Assembly (NCBI GenBank): GCA_947259475.1
Contig: CAMYLW010000161.1
Location: 1-5,221 of the forward strand
From: Thermodesulfobacteriota bacterium
GTDB lineage: Bacteria > Desulfobacterota > Syntrophobacteria > BM002
Reading direction: 5' to 3'
DNA: 5,221 nt
In this document: piece by piece, positions 1 through 5,221 of the stretch
Layout: the number at the start of each line of letters is the position of its first letter
How positions within the stretch are numbered: position 1 is the stretch's first letter
The notes under the pieces: generated by a model
Told to the model about the DNA's origin: nothing
What the model saw: only the letters and a program-made list of their open reading frames with translations
Database searches by the model: none
Position numbers and translations under genes: made by a program

Positions 1-1038
1 ACCGTTGGCGCCGAGGATATTTCTGGCGGTGCGGGCAATTTTGAGGGCCTCTGAGACATTGTTCATCTTGGCCAGTGAAATATGAGTATGGCGTGCTTGG
101 CCATCGTCTTTCAACCGCCCGAGTTGAAGGCAAAGCAATTGTCCTTTGGTAATCTCGGCAAGCATTTTGACAAGTTTGCGCTGCACCAGCTGAAACGAAG
201 CAATGGGTACCTCAAATTGAATACGGCTCTTGGCATAATCCAGGGCGACCTCGTAGCAAGCCATAGCCGCCCCCACTGCACCCCAGGCAATTCCAAAGCG
301 GGCTTCGTTGAGACACAAGAGTGCTGACTTGAGTCCTTCAGTGCCCGGCAAGAGGTTCTCAGTCGGTACTCTTACCTCGTCCAGCATGAGACCTGAAGTC
401 ACCGAGGCCCGGTGGGAATACTTGCGAGCGATGTCGAAGGCCTCAAAACCAGGTGTACCTTTTTCCACCAAAAAGCCACGAATGGTTTCTTCGGTCTGAG
501 CCCAGATAACTGCCACATCTGCGATTTCTCCATTGGTGATCCACATCTTGCTGCCATGGATAATATAGTCGCCGCCTTTTTTCGTGGCTCGAGTTTTTAA
601 GTTTCCGGGATCAGAACCTATGTCGTACTCGGTAAGACCGAAGCAGCCCACCTTCTCACCCTTGGCCATGGCGGGTAGCCAACGGGCTTTCTGCTCTTCC
701 GTACCAAAGGCGTAAATGGGGTACATAACCAACGAATTTTGCACCGAAACAAACGAACGCAGACCACTGTCACCCCGCTCCAATTCCTGACACGCCAAAC
801 CATAGTCCACATTGCTCATCCCAGGGCAGTCGTATCCCTCGATCTTGATACCCAGTAATCCCAACTCAGCCAACTGGGGAATCAAATCCGGATCAAAGTA
901 GCCCTGCTCGAAGTACTCCTCTACCTTAGGCATATATTGATTGTCTATCCAACGTCGCACAGTATCCCGAACACTGCGCTCCTCTATGGTCAAGAGATCA
1001 TCACAGCGGTAATAGTCAACTCCCTGGAATGGTTTCAT
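1..1038 (-). CDS. gcdH: Glutaryl-CoA dehydrogenase-type acyl-CoA dehydrogenase (3' end beyond window)
   Basis: The first 346 codons are visible and the frame is still open at base 1. The family is about 390-400 residues, so roughly 45-50 are missing. This is a cytoplasmic FAD flavoenzyme; family members oxidise glutaryl-CoA to glutaconyl-CoA and usually decarboxylate it to crotonyl-CoA. The N-terminal helical domain (about 10-128) holds SVQNSLVMYPIYAFG (98-112), very close to human GCDH, with E87, R94 and S95 at the positions linked to substrate binding and decarboxylation. The middle beta domain has GLTEYDIGSDPG (134-145) and WITN (166-169). The C-terminal helical domain has CLNEARFGIAWG (242-253), RIQF (272-275), LCLQLGRLKD (302-311) and LGANG (342-346). 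The catalytic Glu, in the family's YEGT motif, lies outside the window. The ATG at 1038 is preceded by GGAGAGAG and the N-terminus aligns with mature GCDH. Oddities are Tyr138 and Ile140 in the flavin signature and Glu276 where Gly is usual. A related short-chain dehydrogenase is less likely; decarboxylating or not cannot be decided here. Confidence 0.9.
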   Translation of the reverse strand, partial: MKPFQGVDYYRCDDLLTIEERSVRDTVRRWIDNQYMPKVEEYFEQGYFDPDLIPQLAELGLLGIKIEGYDCPGMSNVDYGLACQELERGDSGLRSFVSVQNSLVMYPIYAFGTEEQKARWLPAMAKGEKVGCFGLTEYDIGSDPGNLKTRATKKGGDYIIHGSKMWITNGEIADVAVIWAQTEETIRGFLVEKGTPGFEAFDIARKYSHRASVTSGLMLDEVRVPTENLLPGTEGLKSALLCLNEARFGIAWGAVGAAMACYEVALDYAKSRIQFEVPIASFQLVQRKLVKMLAEITKGQLLCLQLGRLKDDGQARHTHISLAKMNNVSEALKIARTARNILGANG

Positions 1039-1041
1039 GGG

Positions 1042-1049
1042 CTCTCTCC
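1042..1049 (-). promoter_or_regulatory. Ribosome binding site of the gcdH-like gene
   Basis: GGAGAGAG lies three bases before the ATG at 1038, with its GGAG core seven bases away. This is the best Shine-Dalgarno match in the window. Together with the N-terminal alignment to the family, it fixes the start codon of the dehydrogenase gene. Confidence 0.7.
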
Positions 1050-1053
1050 ATTG

Positions 1054-1071
1054 AAGGGACCCGTGTCCCTT
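1054..1071 (-). other. Small hairpin in the leader of the gcdH-like gene
   Basis: A perfect 7-bp inverted repeat (AAGGGAC / GTCCCTT) with a 4-base loop ends four bases before the GGAGAGAG ribosome binding site. No T-run follows it in the minus direction, so it is not a standard intrinsic terminator. It could stabilise the 5' end of a processed transcript or modulate ribosome access, but a 7-bp stem of this size may also be chance. Confidence 0.4.
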
Positions 1072-1082
1072 AATAACCATTT

Positions 1083-1159
1083 CGGGCGGAGATAAACCCC
1101 GCCCCTACGCGACCTATCATGGCACAGTCTATTGTAGGGGCGGAACTTATCCCCGCCCG
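1083..1159 (-). repeat. Paired GC-rich inverted repeat (REP/MITE-like palindrome)
   Basis: Two 26-base arms, 1083-1108 and 1134-1159, are inverted copies of each other with 22 of 26 identities, separated by 25 bases. Each arm is itself a partial palindrome with GGGCGG and CCGCCC ends and an AT-rich centre. All four mismatches become G-U pairs in minus-strand RNA, so the transcript of the aap operon can form a complete 26-bp stem, whereas plus-strand RNA would carry four A-C mismatches. The element starts two bases after the aapP stop codon. No T-run follows, so it is not a classic terminator; it may instead protect upstream mRNA from 3' exonucleases. Its form (GTAGGGGCGG... ends, intergenic site) resembles dispersed palindromic repeats found in many bacterial genomes. 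Copy number elsewhere in this genome cannot be seen. Confidence 0.8.
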
Positions 1160-1161
1160 CA

Positions 1162-1944
1162 CTATTCCATATGCAGAATCTGGCTGAGAAAGAGTTTGGT
1201 TCGCTCGTGCTGGGGGTTTTCGAAAAACTCTACCGGGATATTTTCCTCGACAATTTCCCCTTCATCCATAAATAAAACCCTGTGGGCCGCGCTCTTGGCA
1301 AAACCCATTTCGTGAGAGACCACGATCATGGTCATGCCCTCTTTCGCCAGGTCGATCATAACATCCAGAACTTCCTTGATCATTTCCGGATCCAGAGCAG
1401 AGGTGGGCTCATCGAACAGCATGACCTTTGGCCTCATGCATAGGCTGCGGGCAATAGCCACACGCTGTTGCTGGCCGCCTGAAAGCTGCCCGGGATATTT
1501 TAGGGCCTGGTCGGCGATGTGCACCTTTTCCAGATAATACATTGCTGTTTCCTCTGCCTCTGCTTTGGGGACCTTTCTCACCCATACCGGTCCTAAGGTG
1601 AGGTTTTCAAGGATTGAAAGGTGAGGGAAAAGGTTGAAGTGCTGAAAAACCATGCCCACTTCTTCACGGATTTTTTCAATGTTTTTGAGGTCATTGGTCA
1701 ATTCGATGCCATCGACAATAATCGTGCCCTTCTGATGTTCCTCCAACCGGTTGATACAACGGATCAGGGTTGATTTGCCGGAGCCTGAAGGACCGCAGAT
1801 GATGATACGTTCGCCCTTGAGTACGGTAAGATTAATGTTTCTGAGCACATGGAAGTCGCCAAACCACTTGTGCATTTCGGTGATTGCAACGATGGGCTCA
1901 CCAGGCGACTGGTCATCACCATTTTTCTGTAGTTCGTTGTTCAT
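1162..1944 (-). CDS. aapP: Polar amino acid ABC transporter ATP-binding protein AapP/BztD
   Basis: This 260-residue protein is the cytoplasmic nucleotide-binding subunit; it hydrolyses ATP as a dimer to drive import through AapQ/AapM. All ABC motifs are intact: Walker A GPSGSGKS (51-58), Q-loop Gln101 in [11 protein letters not shown], signature LSGGQQQR (154-161), Walker B VMLFDEP (174-180) with catalytic Glu179, D-loop SALD (182-185), and switch His211 in VSHEMGFA. The segment [12 protein letters not shown] (62-73) and the tail [16 protein letters not shown] (243-258) closely match Rhizobium AapP, and the length (about 257 in that family) fits. The ATG at 1944 is chosen because an AGAGAGA purine tract stands just before it and the first 20 residues look like the variable family leader; Met24 would cut into the conserved [11 protein letters not shown] start of the domain. 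It is the last transporter gene, 66 bases after aapM. GlnQ is the nearest alternative name, but the AapM/AapQ context decides. Confidence 0.95.
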   Translation of the reverse strand: MNNELQKNGDDQSPGEPIVAITEMHKWFGDFHVLRNINLTVLKGERIIICGPSGSGKSTLIRCINRLEEHQKGTIIVDGIELTNDLKNIEKIREEVGMVFQHFNLFPHLSILENLTLGPVWVRKVPKAEAEETAMYYLEKVHIADQALKYPGQLSGGQQQRVAIARSLCMRPKVMLFDEPTSALDPEMIKEVLDVMIDLAKEGMTMIVVSHEMGFAKSAAHRVLFMDEGEIVEENIPVEFFENPQHERTKLFLSQILHME

Positions 1945-2010
1945 TGATCTCTCTTTTTTAAATGTGCTTTGTGCTTCGGATCTTAATATTTTACCTACCT
2001 TTATCCAAGA

Positions 2011-3105
2011 TCAATTCCCTCTATATAACTCTCGTTCTAAACGCCGACTATAACTGGACATGGAAAAACAACCGGCAAAGTAAATCAGAGCAATGAAAAT
2101 ATAGGCCTCGATGCTGAATCCCATCCACCTGGGATCGGAAAGGGTTGACTGCGTGGTCTTGAGAAGATCGTAGAGGCCGATGATTACCACAAGGGATGTG
2201 TCTTTGAAAGCAGAGATGAGAATGCCCACAGTGGGCGGAATCACAATTTTCAGTGCCTGCGGCAGAATAATCAACCGCATCTTCTGGGAATAGTTCAGCC
2301 CCATTGACTCCGCAGCCTCATACTGGCCGCGACCTATGGCCTGCAAACCACCTCTGACGACTTCTGCTATGTAGGCAGCGGTGAAAAGAATGATGGCCAC
2401 CTGAGCTCGGAGTATATTGTTGATAGTGATCCCTTCCGGCAGAAACAAGGGAAACATAACCGAGGACATGAAAAGCAGGCTGATCAGCGGTACTCCGCGT
2501 ATTGTTTCGATATAGACTACACAGAGGGACTTGATAGCAGGCATCCTGGACTGGCGCCCAAGAGCCAAAGCAACTCCCAAAGGGTATGCGGCCGTCAGCC
2601 CGAAAACTGAAAGTAAAAGGGTAAGGGGTAATCCACTCCATTTATCACTGTCCACTGAAGATAGACCGAACAAGCCCCCTTTCAGGAGTAACCCCATGCT
2701 AATAAGCCCCACCAGCCAAGTGTAGCCCAATGATTTTTTCCAAAAGCGCCTGTGACTGCTCAATACAAGCAAAATGAACAGAATAATCATGGCCACCAAG
2801 GGGCGCCATTGCGACTCATATGGGAAGAAGCCGAATATGATAAAACGAAAATTCTTGGCTACGATGGACCAGCAGGCGCCGCCGGCCGCCCTACATGCTG
2901 CGCCGGTGGTATTCCAGGAGCTGTCAATGAAGGCCCAGCGAACGAAAGCCGGTACTATTTTCCACAAAAAGTAGAGGGTCACAATGGTCAGAACTGAGTT
3001 GAAAACCGAGCTAAACAGATTAGCCCTAAGCCAGCCTATGACTCCTATTCGAGTAATAGGTGGTTTCAACTGTTCTGCTTGTATGCTTTGGCTGGAATCA
3101 ACCAT
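2011..3105 (-). CDS. aapM: General L-amino acid ABC transporter permease AapM/BztC
   Basis: This 364-residue inner-membrane protein is one of two permeases forming the amino acid channel. Hydrophobic segments are seen at about 35-55, 103-116, 128-145, 158-182, 195-222, 235-251, 283-311 and 333-349. The last 210 residues are the standard HisM/GlnP-type permease domain. The EAA loop (263-291: EAAESMGL, then LILPQALKIVIPP-like residues) contacts the AapP ATPase. The N-terminal extension contains SGAC-like GGACWS and the FGFFPYESQWRP segment (91-102), both typical of AapM/BztC and absent from short permeases. Cys71 and Cys78 lie in the predicted periplasmic loop, where the family also has cysteines; a disulfide is possible. 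Rhizobium AapM is slightly longer (about 384), mostly because this loop is shorter here. The ATG lies 8 bases after the aapQ stop, with an AGAAGG ribosome binding site overlapping that stop, so translation is probably coupled. Confidence 0.93.
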   Translation of the reverse strand: MVDSSQSIQAEQLKPPITRIGVIGWLRANLFSSVFNSVLTIVTLYFLWKIVPAFVRWAFIDSSWNTTGAACRAAGGACWSIVAKNFRFIIFGFFPYESQWRPLVAMIILFILLVLSSHRRFWKKSLGYTWLVGLISMGLLLKGGLFGLSSVDSDKWSGLPLTLLLSVFGLTAAYPLGVALALGRQSRMPAIKSLCVVYIETIRGVPLISLLFMSSVMFPLFLPEGITINNILRAQVAIILFTAAYIAEVVRGGLQAIGRGQYEAAESMGLNYSQKMRLIILPQALKIVIPPTVGILISAFKDTSLVVIIGLYDLLKTTQSTLSDPRWMGFSIEAYIFIALIYFAGCFSMSSYSRRLERELYRGN

Positions 3106-3116
3106 AAGACCTTCTA
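3106..3116 (-). promoter_or_regulatory. aapM ribosome binding site overlapping the aapQ stop
   Basis: Read on the minus strand, the aapQ stop TAG is followed by AAGGTCTT and then the aapM ATG. The purine stretch AGAAGG begins inside the stop codon and leaves a four-base spacer, which is short. This arrangement lets ribosomes finishing aapQ reinitiate on aapM, helping equal synthesis of the two permeases, which assemble as a heterodimer. Confidence 0.6.
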
Positions 3117-4310
3117 TCTCTCCACCAGAGCTGTCCTTTTGTTGTACCAGTTCATAAAAGCTGAAGTACTAAGGCTAAAGAAAAGATACACCACCATGAT
3201 CATACCCACCCCTTCAATGGCTTGTCCGGTCTGATTGATTGTGGTGTTGGCCACAGAGACGAAATCCGGAAAACCGATGGCAACGGCAAGAGTGCTGTTC
3301 TTGGTGAGATTCATCATCTGACTGGTCAATGGCGGTATGATTACCCTGAGGGCCTGTGGCAAGATCACAAGTCGCAATACTTGGGCTGGTTTCAACCCCA
3401 TGGACATGGCGGCTTCCACTTGACCACTACTTATCGCCTGGATACCGGCACGGACAATTTCAGCCACGAAGGCAGCAGTATACAAGACTAGCCCCAACAG
3501 AAGGGCGACGAACTCGGGGCTGAGGGTGAGGCCTCCTTGAAAATTGAAGCCTCTGAGTGCGGGGACATCCATCTTCAGGGGCGCACCACCGAACAGCCAG
3601 GCCGCTAGGGGCAAGCCGAGGAGAATGGCTATGGAGACGAGAAAGACAGGAAAAGGCTTGCCTGTTTTTTCCTGTCGTCTTTTCGCCCACCGACGCAGTG
3701 CCCAGACTGCCACACAGCCAGCCAGAAAGGCCAGAGCCATGTAACCGTGGGCAGGATGCGCTTCGGGAACAGCAAAAATCAGGCCGCGATTGGTCAGAAA
3801 CAGGCCGGTGAAAGGGTTCAGGGCCTGGCGTGGGGATGGAAGGATTTCATAAGAAATAGAGTACCAGAAGAACAACTGCAAGAGCACCGGTATGTCCTGC
3901 ATGACTTCAATATAGATGGCTGCCAATTTTGCTAGCAGCCAGTTGGTAGACAGGCGGGCTATGCCAAGGATAGTGCCGAGGATAACTGTGAGAATAATGC
4001 CGATAAAGGCAACTTTCAGGGTGTTGAGGACGCCTACCAGCAGAGCGCGGGCGTAAGTGTCCGCTGCTGAATAGGGGATCGGGGATTCACCAATTTCGAA
4101 AGAGGCTTCCTTGGCAAAAAAACCGAAACCGGTGGCGATGGCTTGTCTTTCCAGATTCGCCTGGGTGTTGGTAAAAAGATAATACCCCAGCATGCCCACA
4201 ATGGACAGCACAACCACCTGGTAGATGATTGCCCGCTTGGTGGGATCGTGCCAGAATGGAATCTTGGCTGGTGTTGTGATTTCCGTGGGATCCGTAACTT
4301 CTTGTGCCAC
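3114..4310 (-). CDS. aapQ: General L-amino acid ABC transporter permease AapQ/BztB
   Basis: This 398-residue inner-membrane protein is the partner of AapM; its length matches the family (about 400). Hydrophobic segments are at about 28-46, 89-118, 137-150, 189-205, 221-241, 265-287, 315-330, 340-357 and 369-385. Family landmarks are FWHDPTKRAIIYQ (19-31), the permease start around LNTLKVAFIGIILTVILG (95-112), EVMQDIPVLLQLFFWY (135-150; R is usual where Q stands), and the EAA loop (299-327, EAAMSMGL ... LPQALRVIIPP) that docks on AapP. Residues 163-260 form the long insertion that splits the permease domain in AapQ/BztB and includes extra membrane spans. The start is a GTG at 4310, chosen from the family N-terminus. 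The ribosome binding site is poor: AGGAAG lies 21 bases upstream, too far, so the true start may be a few codons upstream (for example CTG at 4316). A strong hairpin lies between it and aapJ. Confidence 0.93.
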   Translation of the reverse strand: MAQEVTDPTEITTPAKIPFWHDPTKRAIIYQVVVLSIVGMLGYYLFTNTQANLERQAIATGFGFFAKEASFEIGESPIPYSAADTYARALLVGVLNTLKVAFIGIILTVILGTILGIARLSTNWLLAKLAAIYIEVMQDIPVLLQLFFWYSISYEILPSPRQALNPFTGLFLTNRGLIFAVPEAHPAHGYMALAFLAGCVAVWALRRWAKRRQEKTGKPFPVFLVSIAILLGLPLAAWLFGGAPLKMDVPALRGFNFQGGLTLSPEFVALLLGLVLYTAAFVAEIVRAGIQAISSGQVEAAMSMGLKPAQVLRLVILPQALRVIIPPLTSQMMNLTKNSTLAVAIGFPDFVSVANTTINQTGQAIEGVGMIMVVYLFFSLSTSAFMNWYNKRTALVER

Positions 4311-4345
4311 AGTCAGACTCTGGCTCGAATGCTTCCTAAGTCGAT

Positions 4346-4375
4346 AAAAGAGGTGCCCCCCAAAGGGGGCACCTT
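4346..4375 (-). terminator. Hairpin with short T-tract between aapJ and aapQ
   Basis: A perfect 10-bp stem (AGGTGCCCCC paired with GGGGGCACCT) with a TTTG loop on the minus strand occupies 4351-4374 and is followed by CTTTTAT. It begins ten bases after the aapJ stop. The T-run is only four long, so partial termination or 3'-end protection of the aapJ transcript is more likely than full termination. In ABC operons such a site typically leaves more binding protein than permease mRNA; that role is inferred here from position. Confidence 0.75.
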
Positions 4376-4384
4376 ACATGCGGA

Positions 4385-5221
4385 TTACCTAAAAGGTGCA
4401 GCGAACATCAGGCCGCCATTGTACCACTGGGCATTCACACCACGTGGGAGTCCGAGTGAGGTGTTGACCCCCACATTAGCCTCAAAGATTTGGCCGTAGT
4501 TCCCCACCTGTTTGACGATGTTGTAAGCCCACTTATCATTCAGACCCAGGTTTTTGCCCAACCCGGGGATTACACCCAGAAAACGCTGGACCCTTGGGTT
4601 TGCGTCCTTGAGCTTTAGATGCACGTTATTCGAGTTGATGCCCAGTTCCTCAGCTTGAAGAAGAGCCATAACCGTCCAGTCGACAATATCATACCACTGA
4701 TCATCGCCGTGACGGACCACCGGGGCAAGAGGCTCCTTGGAAATAACCACAGGCAGAAGCGTATATTCGGCAGGGTTGGGGGCAACGGCCCGGGTCGCGG
4801 CCAACTGGGAAAGGTCTGAGGTCAAGATGTCGCAACGCCCGGCAAAAAAGGCCTTAGCAAGTTCGGGAGTGCTCTCAATCACAACCGGTTTCCACTTCAT
4901 GTTGTTTGCTCTGAAAAAATCCGCCACATTGAGCTCAGTTGTGGTGCCGGGCAGAACACACACTGTGGCGCCATCCAGTTCCTTGGCGCTCTTGATGCCC
5001 AGTTTTTTTGACACCAGGAATCCTTGGCCATCGTAAAAGTTCACGTGGGCGAAATTCAGGCCGTTGGCGGTTTCACGCGACAAGGTCTGGGTTGTATTCC
5101 GGCACAGTACATCAATTTCTTTCGCTTGCAGAGCGGGTAGACGCTGCACCGCTGTCAGTGGAACATACTTCACCTTATCGGCATCGCCGAATACCGCCGC
5201 GGCAATGGCACGCGCCGTGTC
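4385..5221 (-). CDS. aapJ: General L-amino acid ABC transporter periplasmic binding protein AapJ/BztA (5' end beyond window)
   Basis: The last 278 codons and the TAA stop are present. The frame is open to base 5221, so the signal peptide and roughly 60 residues are missing; the GTG at 5173 is an internal Val codon, not the start. The protein captures L-amino acids in the periplasm and delivers them to AapQM. In the visible part, AIAAAVFGDADKVKYVPL (6-22), IDVLCRNTT (36-44), YDGQGFLV (63-70), GTTTEL (92-97), TSDLSQLA (134-141), SKEPLAPVVRHGDDQWYDIV and VGNYGQIFE closely follow Rhizobium AapJ. The RNTT and GTTTE segments and Asp136 correspond to the ligand-binding residues of cluster-3 amino acid binding proteins. 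Cys88 and Cys130 match the conserved pair that can form a disulfide. Cys40, just before RNTT, replaces a residue that is Ser in the homologue I recall. It is first in the operon, 74 bases before aapQ, with a hairpin between. Confidence 0.93.
   Translation of the reverse strand, partial: DTARAIAAAVFGDADKVKYVPLTAVQRLPALQAKEIDVLCRNTTQTLSRETANGLNFAHVNFYDGQGFLVSKKLGIKSAKELDGATVCVLPGTTTELNVADFFRANNMKWKPVVIESTPELAKAFFAGRCDILTSDLSQLAATRAVAPNPAEYTLLPVVISKEPLAPVVRHGDDQWYDIVDWTVMALLQAEELGINSNNVHLKLKDANPRVQRFLGVIPGLGKNLGLNDKWAYNIVKQVGNYGQIFEANVGVNTSLGLPRGVNAQWYNGGLMFAAPFR

Noticed and set aside
82..812. Several plus-strand and alternate minus-strand open frames of about 60-80 codons
   Set aside because: They lie inside the dehydrogenase gene, show no family resemblance or ribosome binding sites, and the gcdH-like frame explains the region fully.
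1083..1159. Intrinsic terminator after aapP
   Set aside because: The stem is very strong but no T-run follows it in the minus direction, so it is recorded as a repeat or mRNA-stability element instead.
1083..1159. CRISPR repeat pair
   Set aside because: Only two units, in inverted rather than direct orientation, with no spacer series.
1980..2008. Promoter-like pair TTGGAT and TAAGAT with 17-base spacing on the minus strand, in front of aapP
   Set aside because: Only 3/6 and 4/6 matches to sigma-70 boxes in an AT-rich gap. The gap sits inside a canonical transporter operon, and such matches are expected by chance.
2318..2997. Frames of 60-107 codons overlapping aapM on both strands
   Set aside because: Low-complexity, non-family translations antisense or out of frame to a clearly conserved permease gene.
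3222..3935. Frames of 60-90 codons overlapping aapQ
   Set aside because: They are shadows of the permease reading frame, with Arg/Pro-rich or otherwise atypical translations and no start signals.
4143..5036. Plus-strand frames across the aapJ-aapQ junction and inside aapJ
   Set aside because: They run antisense to conserved genes, and the 118-codon one reads straight through the hairpin; no homology is recognisable.
5171..5173. GTG at 5173 as the start of aapJ
   Set aside because: Sixteen upstream codons to the window edge continue the family alignment (AIAAAVFGDADK), and starting at 5173 would remove the signal peptide and part of the first lobe.

Overview
All genes in this window are read from the minus strand, so transcription runs from high to low coordinates. 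In that order it holds the 3' part of a periplasmic amino-acid-binding protein gene (aapJ, entering at base 5221), two long permease genes (aapQ, aapM), an ABC ATPase gene (aapP), and most of a glutaryl-CoA dehydrogenase-type acyl-CoA dehydrogenase gene (gcdH-like), which runs off the window at base 1. The first four form a polar amino acid ABC transporter of the Aap/Bzt type, known as the general L-amino acid uptake system in Rhizobium and the Glu/Gln/Asp/Asn uptake system in Rhodobacter.

The transporter part is in canonical order (J-Q-M-P) and looks intact where visible. A strong GC-rich hairpin with a short T-tract follows aapJ, fitting the usual pattern in which the binding protein is made in excess over the membrane subunits. 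aapQ and aapM are 8 bases apart, and the aapM ribosome binding site overlaps the aapQ stop codon. aapM and aapP are separated by 66 AT-rich bases with no convincing signal.

Between aapP and the acyl-CoA dehydrogenase gene is a 123-base gap. It is mostly filled by two 26-base inverted copies of a GC-rich palindromic repeat, which begins two bases after the aapP stop. A small 7-bp hairpin lies just in front of the dehydrogenase ribosome binding site. There is no gene-free stretch longer than 300 bases, and I see no credible gene on the plus strand.

The organism is most likely a Gram-negative, proteobacteria-like bacterium of middling GC content, because the transporter is a proteobacterial type with a periplasmic binding protein. 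A glutaryl-CoA dehydrogenase beside an amino acid importer suggests amino acid (lysine or tryptophan) or aromatic acid breakdown through glutaryl-CoA. A Desulfobacterota-like host is possible, but that is a guess from general similarity. In the combined picture, AapJ captures amino acids in the periplasm, AapQ/AapM form the channel, AapP powers import, and the dehydrogenase may act in catabolism of imported or related carbon. I see no new biological system here. The most unusual item is the strand-asymmetric inverted repeat after aapP.
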